Below are positions 1 to 6,800 of a DNA stretch of 47,615 nucleotides, piece by piece (positions within the stretch are counted from its first letter, which is position 1; every line of letters starts with the position of its first letter). The translations under genes were made by a program, and so were the position numbers. The notes beneath the pieces are model-generated. The model had not been told where the DNA came from. It saw only the letters and a list, made by a program, of their open reading frames with translations, and ran no database searches. The DNA is from Pusillimonas sp. UBA6240 (GTDB lineage Bacteria > Pseudomonadota > Gammaproteobacteria > Burkholderiales > Burkholderiaceae_B): the NCBI GenBank assembly GCA_002441445.1, contig DJWC01000084.1, positions 1,182 through 48,796 on the forward strand, written 5' to 3'.

Positions 1-21
1 CGAATCCCTCCGTCTCCGCCA
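1..21 (+). tRNA. tRNA-Ser, 3' end only (cut by window edge)
   Basis: The first 21 bases read as the end of a tRNA: the T-loop remainder, a CCCTC T-stem strand, the acceptor strand CGTCTCC, a G discriminator and an encoded CCA. An acceptor beginning GGAGACG with G73 is typical of serine tRNAs. The anticodon lies outside the window, so the isoacceptor cannot be told. A terminator follows at once. Confidence 0.75.
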
Positions 22-24
22 GCT

Positions 25-56
25 AACCCCTTGATATTCAAGGGGTTTTTTATTTT
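25..56 (+). terminator. Rho-independent terminator of the tRNA-Ser gene
   Basis: A 10-bp perfect stem (25-34 paired with 38-47) encloses a TAT loop and runs into a T-rich tail up to 56. It lies four bases after the tRNA CCA end, as expected for a tRNA transcript terminator. Confidence 0.85.
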
Positions 57-152
57 AAGGCGCTTTCTGCTGACCATTTGCTGACCAAATTGATTTGTTA
101 CGCCTGCAAATGTTGGTTCAACGTGGCGAGATTTCTGCCACGGTCAGCGTAT

Positions 153-824
153 TCAAAATAGCCAGAGCCGTGCATGGATCAGGCCCGCCTGTTGAGCAGC
201 TTCGATCCCTTCGAATAAGGGGATTGCCAGAAAGTAGGGCGCAGCGTCGCGGACGGTATTCCAGACGCCTTGCAGGTCGACCGTGACGTATTCCGGCGAG
301 CGCCAGAGGCTGGGGCGAGGCCAGAACCGCGGCACTTGCGCGCAATAACGGTCGAATTTTTCCGCAAAATTGGCCCGCAACAGTATTTCTTCTTTGCCGA
401 CGATCCAACGGAAAATAGCGAGGGTGGAAGTAGCCAGAACGAGACCCACGATCAGACTTCCAGTCTGTAGGCCGATGCCGAAGACCGCCGACACCGAAAA
501 GACGTATAAAGGATTGCGGCTGACGGAGTAGGGGCCTTTATCCACTAGATCTTCGCCTTTGCGGCCTCCGAGATACAGCATGCAGGCGCAGCGCCCAAGG
601 ATGGCTACGATAATGCATGCGCGCCCCATCCACTCCAGGCCTTCGTTGACCACGCCGCCCTCTGGCCACGCGGAATGAATCCATAGCAATGCCGCGATAG
701 CGATGATACCCAGGGCCGTCAGCGCATGGCGGCGAATCACTTGAGCGCGGGAAAGGCGGCTCCAGATCGCTTCCGCGTCGCGCGCGGAGGCATGCGGTTC
801 TTTGGCCTGGGGGGCGAATCTCAA
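153..824 (-). CDS. isoprenylcysteine carboxyl methyltransferase/PEMT-like membrane methyltransferase
   Basis: Integral membrane protein of about 223 residues in the ICMT/phospholipid methyltransferase superfamily, which methylates lipids or lipid-linked substrates with S-adenosylmethionine. Several hydrophobic segments are visible, and the family signature GPYSVSRNPLYV sits in the second half. The open frame runs up to a TTG at 902, but that codon lies inside an operator-like repeat array (886-924) with a candidate -10 at 870-875. The real start is therefore probably downstream. I chose TTG 824 (weak GGGT upstream); GTG 866 is the alternative. It is the last gene of the leftward envelope cluster, 60-140 bp after the histidine kinase gene. 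The substrate is unknown. The family call is fairly sure, the start is not. Confidence 0.75.
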   Translation of the reverse strand: MRFAPQAKEPHASARDAEAIWSRLSRAQVIRRHALTALGIIAIAALLWIHSAWPEGGVVNEGLEWMGRACIIVAILGRCACMLYLGGRKGEDLVDKGPYSVSRNPLYVFSVSAVFGIGLQTGSLIVGLVLATSTLAIFRWIVGKEEILLRANFAEKFDRYCAQVPRFWPRPSLWRSPEYVTVDLQGVWNTVRDAAPYFLAIPLFEGIEAAQQAGLIHARLWLF

Positions 825-869
825 AGCTATACCCGTTGATATGTTGACGCGATGCGAAGCAATCACGCA

Positions 870-924
870 AGGATACGGGTATCGGCAACAATAATTCGTC
901 AAGAAAAAATCAAGGATTCATCAA
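870..924 (-). promoter_or_regulatory. 11-bp-phased direct repeat array upstream of the methyltransferase gene
   Basis: Read on the minus strand, TTGATG (919-924), TTGATT (908-913) and TTGACG (897-902) repeat every 11 bp, followed by a weaker TTGTTG (886-891). Ten bases further is TATCCT (870-875), a possible -10. Direct repeats with 11-bp period abutting a -10 are the geometry used by PhoB/OmpR/PmrA-class response regulators. A matching array lies at 4221-4275, and an OmpR-type regulator is encoded between the two. Confidence 0.6.
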
Positions 925-962
925 GAGGGCGGGCGGCGGCGCGCTTGGCGGCGGAGGGAATG

Positions 963-2270
963 CTATTTCATGCCGCTTTCGGCATCTGCGGCCGGTGGGG
1001 TTGGAGTCAGGCGGACTCTCGTGCCGCTTTGGTCTGTTTGCGCTATGTCGAGCCGCCAGCCCAGGCGTTCCGCCATCAGCGTCACAATGTACAGGCCCAA
1101 TCCACTACGCGTCGAGCCATCCGAAGCGATCCGTTTCTCGCCCCGGAGGATGGCTTGCTGATCGAGGCCTAGGCCGGAGCCCTGATCTTCGATTTCGATG
1201 GCGCTGCCGGTTATCGTTACCGTGATGTCGCTTTTTGTATGCTGGACGGCGTTCTGCACGAGATTGCGCAACAGCATATGAATCATGGCCGGGTCGGCGC
1301 ATACCTTCAAGGGGAATCGCGCATCGAGGGTGATTCTATCGCCTACATGATGGCTGATCTTCAGATCGTCGATGACCTGTTGTACGGCAGGACGAAGATC
1401 AAGGATTTCCTGTTCATGGAAGCCGGGCTCTCGGCGGGCGAGCTTGAGCAGGATATTGACGTTGTGCCTCATTTCATCGCAGGACCGGCGCACGCGCTTG
1501 AGCGTGGCCTGGTCGTTTAGATGGAGCTGGCCGCGTGATTCCAGGATATCAAGCGCACCCGACATGACAGCGATGGGCGTGCGCAATTCGTGGCTGGCCA
1601 GGCTCAAGAGCGATTGTTCTCTGCGCACATAGGATTCCAGCTCATCCAGGAATCTGTTGAATGTCATGGCGATGGAGCGCAGTTCAGCATCGACGTAATC
1701 GATTTCCATTCGGGGCATATGCGGCCCTACCGGGATCCTGCTGATCCGATCGGAAAGCGACTGCAGTGGCCTGACAATGCGGCGGCTGCTCAAAACGGCA
1801 AGCAGCAGGCTGAATGCGATGATGATCATTGCCATAATGATCAAAGCGACTTGGAACACGGCTTCGCGATGCTCGAAGTGCGTGATGTTCTTTGCCACGT
1901 AAAGCCGGCCCGTTCTGGCCTGCCCCGCTCTGACCGTATCCACCGACACCAGAAAGGTCTCGCTGCCGACCTTGATTTCCGCCGAGTACTGCGGCGGCAG
2001 CCCTCGAAATACCCGTGGCATGGCGGCTGGCGGCGGCTTGCCTTCCGGTATGAAGACGACGGCAAGGTTGGGGGTATCCCAGACCAGCACACTATCGCCG
2101 GTGTTGTTCATGAGTATGAAGTCGCGCTCTTGCGCGAATTCCACATCTAGCATGGTCTGTTCAAGGTCTTCATTGACGAGCAGTACGGTCACGACCATAA
2201 CGACCATGCTGGCCGCGCTGACAGCCAGTATCGCGCGATATACCCTGCGGGATATCGATTTGGCCGTCAT
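963..2270 (-). CDS. sensor histidine kinase of a two-component system
   Basis: A 435-residue membrane kinase partnered with the response regulator gene that it overlaps by four bases (ATGA, 2267-2270). Transmembrane helix 1 is at about residues 12-33, a periplasmic sensor loop at 34-138, and helix 2 at about 140-161. A HAMP-like linker follows. The HisKA domain has the phospho-acceptor H227 in SLASHELRTP. The ATPase domain has the N box RNLVQNAVQH (N340) and the glycine motifs EDQGSGLGL and GLGLYIV. The signal is unknown. Gene order (glycosyltransferase, regulator, kinase, methyltransferase) suggests control of envelope modification, in the manner of PmrAB systems, but this is inference. Confidence 0.92.
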   Translation of the reverse strand: MTAKSISRRVYRAILAVSAASMVVMVVTVLLVNEDLEQTMLDVEFAQERDFILMNNTGDSVLVWDTPNLAVVFIPEGKPPPAAMPRVFRGLPPQYSAEIKVGSETFLVSVDTVRAGQARTGRLYVAKNITHFEHREAVFQVALIIMAMIIIAFSLLLAVLSSRRIVRPLQSLSDRISRIPVGPHMPRMEIDYVDAELRSIAMTFNRFLDELESYVRREQSLLSLASHELRTPIAVMSGALDILESRGQLHLNDQATLKRVRRSCDEMRHNVNILLKLARREPGFHEQEILDLRPAVQQVIDDLKISHHVGDRITLDARFPLKVCADPAMIHMLLRNLVQNAVQHTKSDITVTITGSAIEIEDQGSGLGLDQQAILRGEKRIASDGSTRSGLGLYIVTLMAERLGWRLDIAQTDQSGTRVRLTPTPPAADAESGMK

Positions 2271-2977
2271 GGGGCGTCCCGGTTCGGCGTAAGCAGCCGA
2301 TAGCCCCGGCCATGTATGGTTTTGATCATCGGGTACTGGAATGTCTCTTGCAGCAGCCTGCGCAGCGAGTACACATGCGTGCGCAGCGTATTCATATCGA
2401 CTTCCCGTTCCCCCCAGACTCTGTCCTGAATTTCAGCGTATGAAAGGAAATCCGGGTATGCCTTGATCAATTCCTCGAATATTCGAGCCGCCGTGCCGGA
2501 AAGTTCCAGCTGCCTTCCATGGTCCGTGCTTACCACGAATGTCCCCGGATTGAAGCGGATGCCGGGTATCCCGATTTCGGCGCTGCGCGAATAACCGGCC
2601 TTGCGCCGGAATAGGGCATCCACTCTTAGTTGCAGTTCGCGCAGATCGAAGGGTTTGACGAGATAATCATCCGCGCCTACGGTGAAGCCTTGTTCCTTGT
2701 CTTGCAATTGGTCTTTGGAGGTCATCATGATGACCGGGGTCAGGCAGTGGATGTCGTTGCGTATGCGGCGGCATACTTCGAATCCCGACACACCCGGCAG
2801 CATGATATCCAGAATGATTACGTCATATTCGTTTGTGGCGATAAGGTGCAAGGCGGTCAAGCCATCCGGGGCGAAGTCTAGTATGTACCTGTCATCGGCG
2901 AAGAATTCCAGCAGGTTGGCGGCAAGCCCCGCATGGTCTTCCACGATCAGCATCCGAATTGAGCGGCTTGAACACAT
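2267..2977 (-). CDS. OmpR-family response regulator
   Basis: The receiver domain starts at once (MLIVEDH), with the phospho-acceptor aspartate in IILDIMLPG and the conserved lysine in YLVKPFD. A C-terminal winged helix carries the family ending IHGRGYRL. The frame is open further upstream to 3067, but the ATG at 2977 places the receiver domain at the N-terminus and has AGAAG-like bases upstream, giving 236 residues, normal for OmpR proteins. It is translationally coupled to the kinase. It is the best candidate to bind the TTGATN arrays at 870-924 and 4221-4275. Confidence 0.9.
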   Translation of the reverse strand: MCSSRSIRMLIVEDHAGLAANLLEFFADDRYILDFAPDGLTALHLIATNEYDVIILDIMLPGVSGFEVCRRIRNDIHCLTPVIMMTSKDQLQDKEQGFTVGADDYLVKPFDLRELQLRVDALFRRKAGYSRSAEIGIPGIRFNPGTFVVSTDHGRQLELSGTAARIFEELIKAYPDFLSYAEIQDRVWGEREVDMNTLRTHVYSLRRLLQETFQYPMIKTIHGRGYRLLTPNRDAP

Positions 2978-3182
2978 GGTCACTTCTTCCGGTACGGTTA
3001 TTGCCAACTGGCTTGCCGCCGGGATACGCAGGCTGGTGTCCAGCTGCGGCGCCCAGCCAACGAGCAAGCTCGGTATAAGTGTATTTCATCCATGAATAAG
3101 GATACGGCGCCTAGAAGGGCGGTCATTCTGAAAGCCGCCGGAATGGCGCGCCCGGAAAACGGCGATGGAGATTCGCTGTGGC

Positions 3183-4193
3183 TTACAGCGATGAATTCGC
3201 GCGGAATCGTACGAGTTCCCTGATAGAGTATGCCGGGCGCCGGGCGGGGGGGCTGATCTGGATAATATATTTTCCTGTCCATCCCGAGAAATACATCAGC
3301 CCGGCCCATGGCAAGGCCCACATCGACGCAGCAAGAGAGCCCGTATCCGGCGGGCCGCCCAAAATCGCCGCCTTGGCAAGGTTGTAGCAGGCGCAGGCAA
3401 GGCTAGCGGGTACACCGGCCAAGCCCAGTAACATCAGCGTCCGTAGCAACATATGGAGGTAGGCGATCGACCCATCCGGGGCGCGTCCCAAGAACTCCAA
3501 CAGGCTCCATTTGGACGAGCCTGCGACGCGAGGCTGCCTTTCGTACTCGATCACGGTTTCTCGCAGGCCGACCCAGCTAAGCATAGGCTTCATGTATCGC
3601 TTCCGATGGACCAGCAAGCTCAGGGCGGCCAATGCTCTTCGGCTGTAGAGCATGAAATCCACGCTGCTTTCCGGCATGCCGATATCTCCGATGGAATCGA
3701 GCATGCAATCCAGGCCTTGCCGGCCCATGCGCTGCAGCATGGAGCCGCCGGTCTTTGGCCTGCGGCGCATAAGCACGACTTCAGCTCCCTCGCGCCAAGC
3801 CGCCAGCATCCTCGGAATGAGTTCTGGCGGATCCTGCAAGTCTGCATCCATGATGATGACGGCGCGGCCGCGTGCTTGGGCGAGGCCGGCAGCCAAAGCC
3901 GATTCCTTTCCATAATGACCGGCAAGGAATACTGCGGTCACCGACGGGTCGCCCAACGCCATGCCCGACAAGGCGGCAGCGGTGCCGTCCCGGCTGCCAT
4001 CATCGACGAACAGCAACTCGTGGCTGATCTCCATCGATGCCATGACAGCCTTCAGTCGCCGATACGTCAGACGCACGATTTCCGCTTCGTCATACAGCGG
4101 TAGAACGACGGACAACTCCACCTCTTCGCCGTTGTAAACCGCGGGTGCGCCGGGGTTGCCGGGTGAGTCGATAGCGCATCTGGAATGTCCCAT
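3183..4193 (-). CDS. GT2 glycosyltransferase, DPM1/ArnC/GtrB-like
   Basis: A 336-residue polyprenyl-phosphate glycosyltransferase. The N-terminal GT-A fold shows SVVLPLYDE, FVDDGSRDGT and the metal-binding DAD in IIMDADLQDPPELI. A basic acceptor region contains KRYMKPMLSWVG and GSSKW. Two hydrophobic helices near residues 245-310 should anchor it in the inner membrane. Relatives transfer a sugar from a nucleotide donor to undecaprenyl or dolichyl phosphate, feeding lipid A, O-antigen or protein glycosylation. No ArnT-like final transferase is in the window, so the acceptor is unknown. It lies 205 bp upstream of the regulator gene, in the same direction, and has its own repeat-array promoter. 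Confidence 0.88.
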   Translation of the reverse strand: MGHSRCAIDSPGNPGAPAVYNGEEVELSVVLPLYDEAEIVRLTYRRLKAVMASMEISHELLFVDDGSRDGTAAALSGMALGDPSVTAVFLAGHYGKESALAAGLAQARGRAVIIMDADLQDPPELIPRMLAAWREGAEVVLMRRRPKTGGSMLQRMGRQGLDCMLDSIGDIGMPESSVDFMLYSRRALAALSLLVHRKRYMKPMLSWVGLRETVIEYERQPRVAGSSKWSLLEFLGRAPDGSIAYLHMLLRTLMLLGLAGVPASLACACYNLAKAAILGGPPDTGSLAASMWALPWAGLMYFSGWTGKYIIQISPPARRPAYSIRELVRFRANSSL

Positions 4194-4220
4194 GTCTGTC
4201 CAGCTCGAAAGCCAGACCTT

Positions 4221-4275
4221 AGCGTAGGACTGTCACCGGCAAATTATTATCAATTTTTTATCAAGAAAATATCAA
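4221..4275 (-). promoter_or_regulatory. 11-bp-phased TTGATA array upstream of the glycosyltransferase gene
   Basis: On the minus strand TTGATA occurs identically at 4270-4275, 4259-4264 and 4248-4253, exactly 11 bp apart. A degenerate TTGCCG follows at 4237-4242, and TACGCT (4221-4226) lies ten bases further, with the gene's ATG at 4193. Repeat phase, the weaker fourth unit and the ten-base gap to the -10 candidate all match the array at 870-924. Confidence 0.65.
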
Positions 4276-4398
4276 AATGCCAGACGACCATGGCATCGGG
4301 TTTTGGCCTTATGCCATAATCTTCGCGGGGGCATCGCTGATGATGGAAACATTACCCTCAGTGGCCCGGACCAAAACAAACCGTGAAGAGTTATCAAT

Positions 4399-4833
4399 AT
4401 GGCGACATCCGCGGGTTGGTTTTACTGGGCGATTCTGTCTGCCGTTTTCGCGGCCTTGACCGCCATCTTTGCCAAGCTTGGCATTCAAGGTGTGGATCCC
4501 GACCTGGCCACCTTGATCCGTACCGCTATCATCATTGCCGTACTGTCGGCATTCGTGATTTACACGGGTAAATGGGCGAACCCTTTTGAGCTTTCATCCA
4601 GGACATGGCTGTTTCTCGGGCTGTCCGGCCTGGCGACAGGCGCATCCTGGGTGTGTTATTTTCGGGCGCTCAAATTGGGGGAGGCCTCCAAGGTGGCGCC
4701 CGTCGACAAGTTCAGCCTCGTCCTGGTCGCCGTGTTCGCGTTCACTTTCCTGGGCGAGCGGCCATCGCTGCGCGAGTGGCTGGGAATCGCCATGGTCGCC
4801 AGCGGCGTGCTCATGCTTGCCTTCAAGCGTTAG
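4399..4833 (+). CDS. small EamA-family (DMT superfamily) transporter
   Basis: A 144-residue hydrophobic protein with one EamA unit of about five helices. It starts WAILSAVFAALTAIFAKLG and ends with the typical LGERPSLREWLGIAMVASGVL. Single-unit EamA proteins act as dimers, like ArnE/ArnF-type flippases or small drug exporters. The start has GAAGAG seven to twelve bases upstream. It is divergent from the glycosyltransferase, with the 205-bp spacer holding the TTGATA array. A role in flipping a lipid-linked sugar made by the neighbour is attractive but unproven. Confidence 0.88.
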   Translation: MATSAGWFYWAILSAVFAALTAIFAKLGIQGVDPDLATLIRTAIIIAVLSAFVIYTGKWANPFELSSRTWLFLGLSGLATGASWVCYFRALKLGEASKVAPVDKFSLVLVAVFAFTFLGERPSLREWLGIAMVASGVLMLAFKR

Positions 4834-4976
4834 CGACTGCATAAAGATAAAGAATAATACTCTCGCCGCCATCGCGCAATTAGGGTCTTTCAGCGTTGCC
4901 ACGCCGCTCAGTGGAGTGCTTCACTTGCCTTGTATGGAGTAGCCGCTGGAGAGTAAGACCAACGATAGGGAGGCAA

Positions 4977-5375
4977 ATGATGGCTCGTATGGCACACATC
5001 GATGAGACATGGCGCCGGCCTATATTGACGCAGGACGACATCCCCCAAGGGTTTGTGCGGTGGTGGCGAACGGTCCCGCATGAACGTCGGCACATATATC
5101 TCTATGGCGGTCTCTATTCACTCATAGAGGCATTCAATCAGGGCAAGCGGGACGAGGTAGAGCAGCTAAGCGAACAGGTCGAACGTTTGTCGGTAGAGTT
5201 GCGGCTGGCGCTCGCGTATGTGGAGGGCGCAGAGATGGACGCGGCTTCTCGGACCAATAACTCCGAAGCCATTGCACGGCGCATCCGCACAGTACTCAGG
5301 CTGGCCGATAAAGACCGTCCAAACGGCGATTTGACGCTTACCGAGGCGGGCAGGACAACTGATGAGGAACCCTGA
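4977..5375 (+). CDS. hypothetical protein, 132 aa
   Basis: I do not recognise a family. The start is set by AGGGAGG just upstream of ATG 4977; an earlier in-frame codon at 4896 has no such support. The protein is hydrophilic, without signal peptide or membrane helix. The middle (about residues 55-80) looks alpha-helical and possibly coiled-coil, rich in Glu, Leu and Arg, and the tail is acidic. It converges with the Fur-family gene, 19 bp apart. Confidence 0.7.
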   Translation: MMARMAHIDETWRRPILTQDDIPQGFVRWWRTVPHERRHIYLYGGLYSLIEAFNQGKRDEVEQLSEQVERLSVELRLALAYVEGAEMDAASRTNNSEAIARRIRTVLRLADKDRPNGDLTLTEAGRTTDEEP

Positions 5376-5394
5376 TTCAATAAATCAAACAGCG

Positions 5395-5901
5395 CTATGA
5401 CCGCTTTGGTATTTTCTTATTCCATGCATGAGCACCAAGCTCGGGCTCCAAGCATCCGTGCTTGCATTGGGCTCGTATGGACAGCGTGTAGTCTTTAAGG
5501 TCAAAGCCTAGCCGGGCTGCGGTTTCACGAAGAAATTCAATGATCGAAGGATCATCGACGAGAATGGAGCGGCCGCAGCTGACGCACGTCAAACACACAG
5601 GGCGGTCCATTTCAGCCAAGGCATAGACGCGTCCGCGATCGAACATATGTTCTTCCACTATTCCGGCTTGGGCCATCTTCGAAATGGCGCTATAGACCGA
5701 GGATAGCGTGATGGTTATATCTTCCTGGACCACGCGACGGTAAATTTCGGATCGTGTCAACGAGGTGCCGGCACGGATCAGCGCGCGAATGACCGCCATC
5801 CGCGCCAGAGTGAGTTGCAAACTCGCGGCGCGCAGCCTGTCGATATAGACATTCGGCAAGTACGACGCGGTCATTGAAGAATCTGAGTAAAAAGAGGTCA
5901 T
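5395..5901 (-). CDS. Fur-family transcriptional regulator, atypical metal site
   Basis: A 168-residue protein with the Fur winged-helix (about residues 25-90; RSEIYRRV and SSVYSAISKMAQAGIV are the recognition region) and the dimerisation domain. The structural zinc pair is kept: CVSC near residue 112 and CKHGC near the C-terminus. The usual histidine-rich HHDH stretch just before the first CxxC is replaced by AEMDRPVCLT, so the regulatory metal site looks altered. The start ATG has GGAG upstream. Neighbours are a siderophore receptor and a Sel1 protein, so a role in iron or redox control fits. Its own ligand could be something other than Fe(II). Confidence 0.88.
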   Translation of the reverse strand: MTSFYSDSSMTASYLPNVYIDRLRAASLQLTLARMAVIRALIRAGTSLTRSEIYRRVVQEDITITLSSVYSAISKMAQAGIVEEHMFDRGRVYALAEMDRPVCLTCVSCGRSILVDDPSIIEFLRETAARLGFDLKDYTLSIRAQCKHGCLEPELGAHAWNKKIPKRS

Positions 5902-5988
5902 GCGGTCGCTCCGCTGTGGTGGAAAGTCATGCCGCCGGAAACGCTGGCCGTCATAAGATGGTTCGCCATTGGTATGCCCATCCGTTGA

Positions 5989-6708
5989 TCATGCATGCCT
6001 GCTTTGCGTGGGCGGCATATTCAGGAATGCGCGCATCTTTTCTCGGAATGCATGGGTGGTTGCCGGATTCCCGTCTGCAAGGTGAAACCAAGCCCTTGCA
6101 TCCTGTATCCGGCCCTGCTGCGCTAGAAGCCGTCCATAGTTGAACTGCCCTCGGAAATCTCCGCCTTCGCCTGCCGCTCGATAGCAATCCGCCGCGATAG
6201 TCAGATCGGCTTCCACTTCCCAGCCGTCTTCATAGAATCCGCCCAGCAGGTTCCATGACTTGGCATGTCCCATGCTGGTCGCTTTGCGCAGCCATCGAAG
6301 CGCTTCGCCGCGATCGGTCGCCACCCCGCGTCCGAGGGCCAGCGAGGTGGCATAGTTGTACATTCCCCAATCAAGGCCGGCATGGGCCGCAAGCCTGAAC
6401 CAGTAAGTGGCCAATAGCATATCGACCCGGACGCCCCAGCCGTTTTCATAGCAGCGGCCAAGCATGTTCATGGCCATGGCGTGGTTCTGTCCCGCCGCCA
6501 GTTTGAACCACTGGAACGCCTGATGCGGGTCTTTTTCCACGCCAATTCCATCCAGCAGCCGTTGGGCATAATGGGCTTGAGCCTCCGCAATGTCGTGCTC
6601 CGCCGCGGTATACAGCCATTGGGCGGCTTTATCGGCAGGCCCATTCATAATCGCCTGAAATTCCTCGGGCGTTGATGAGTTGAACTCTCTTGCGGGTATT
6701 TCCTTCAT
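5989..6708 (-). CDS. Sel1-like (SLR/TPR) repeat protein
   Basis: About 239 residues. At least five Sel1-type repeats of about 36 residues are visible, with the pattern A..W...AA..G...A...LG..Y..G.GV, for example in AFQWFKLAAGQNHAMAMNML and ATYWFRLAAHAG. Such solenoids mediate protein contacts. There is no signal peptide. The start ATG 6708 is chosen because upstream sequence looks non-coding; ATG 6771 is an alternative and neither has a clear Shine-Dalgarno. It lies just after the siderophore receptor gene in the same direction. Fiu/PiuA receptors are often linked to an SLR gene and a PiuC dioxygenase; no piuC is seen here. Confidence 0.85.
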   Translation of the reverse strand: MKEIPAREFNSSTPEEFQAIMNGPADKAAQWLYTAAEHDIAEAQAHYAQRLLDGIGVEKDPHQAFQWFKLAAGQNHAMAMNMLGRCYENGWGVRVDMLLATYWFRLAAHAGLDWGMYNYATSLALGRGVATDRGEALRWLRKATSMGHAKSWNLLGGFYEDGWEVEADLTIAADCYRAAGEGGDFRGQFNYGRLLAQQGRIQDARAWFHLADGNPATTHAFREKMRAFLNMPPTQSRHA

Positions 6709-6800
6709 GTCGACGATGCTGATTGAAAGCGCTGCCGGGCCCGCATTTGCTAAAGAGACCCGGCAACACATGGTCTGGCGCCGCTGCGCCGAACAGTGCT

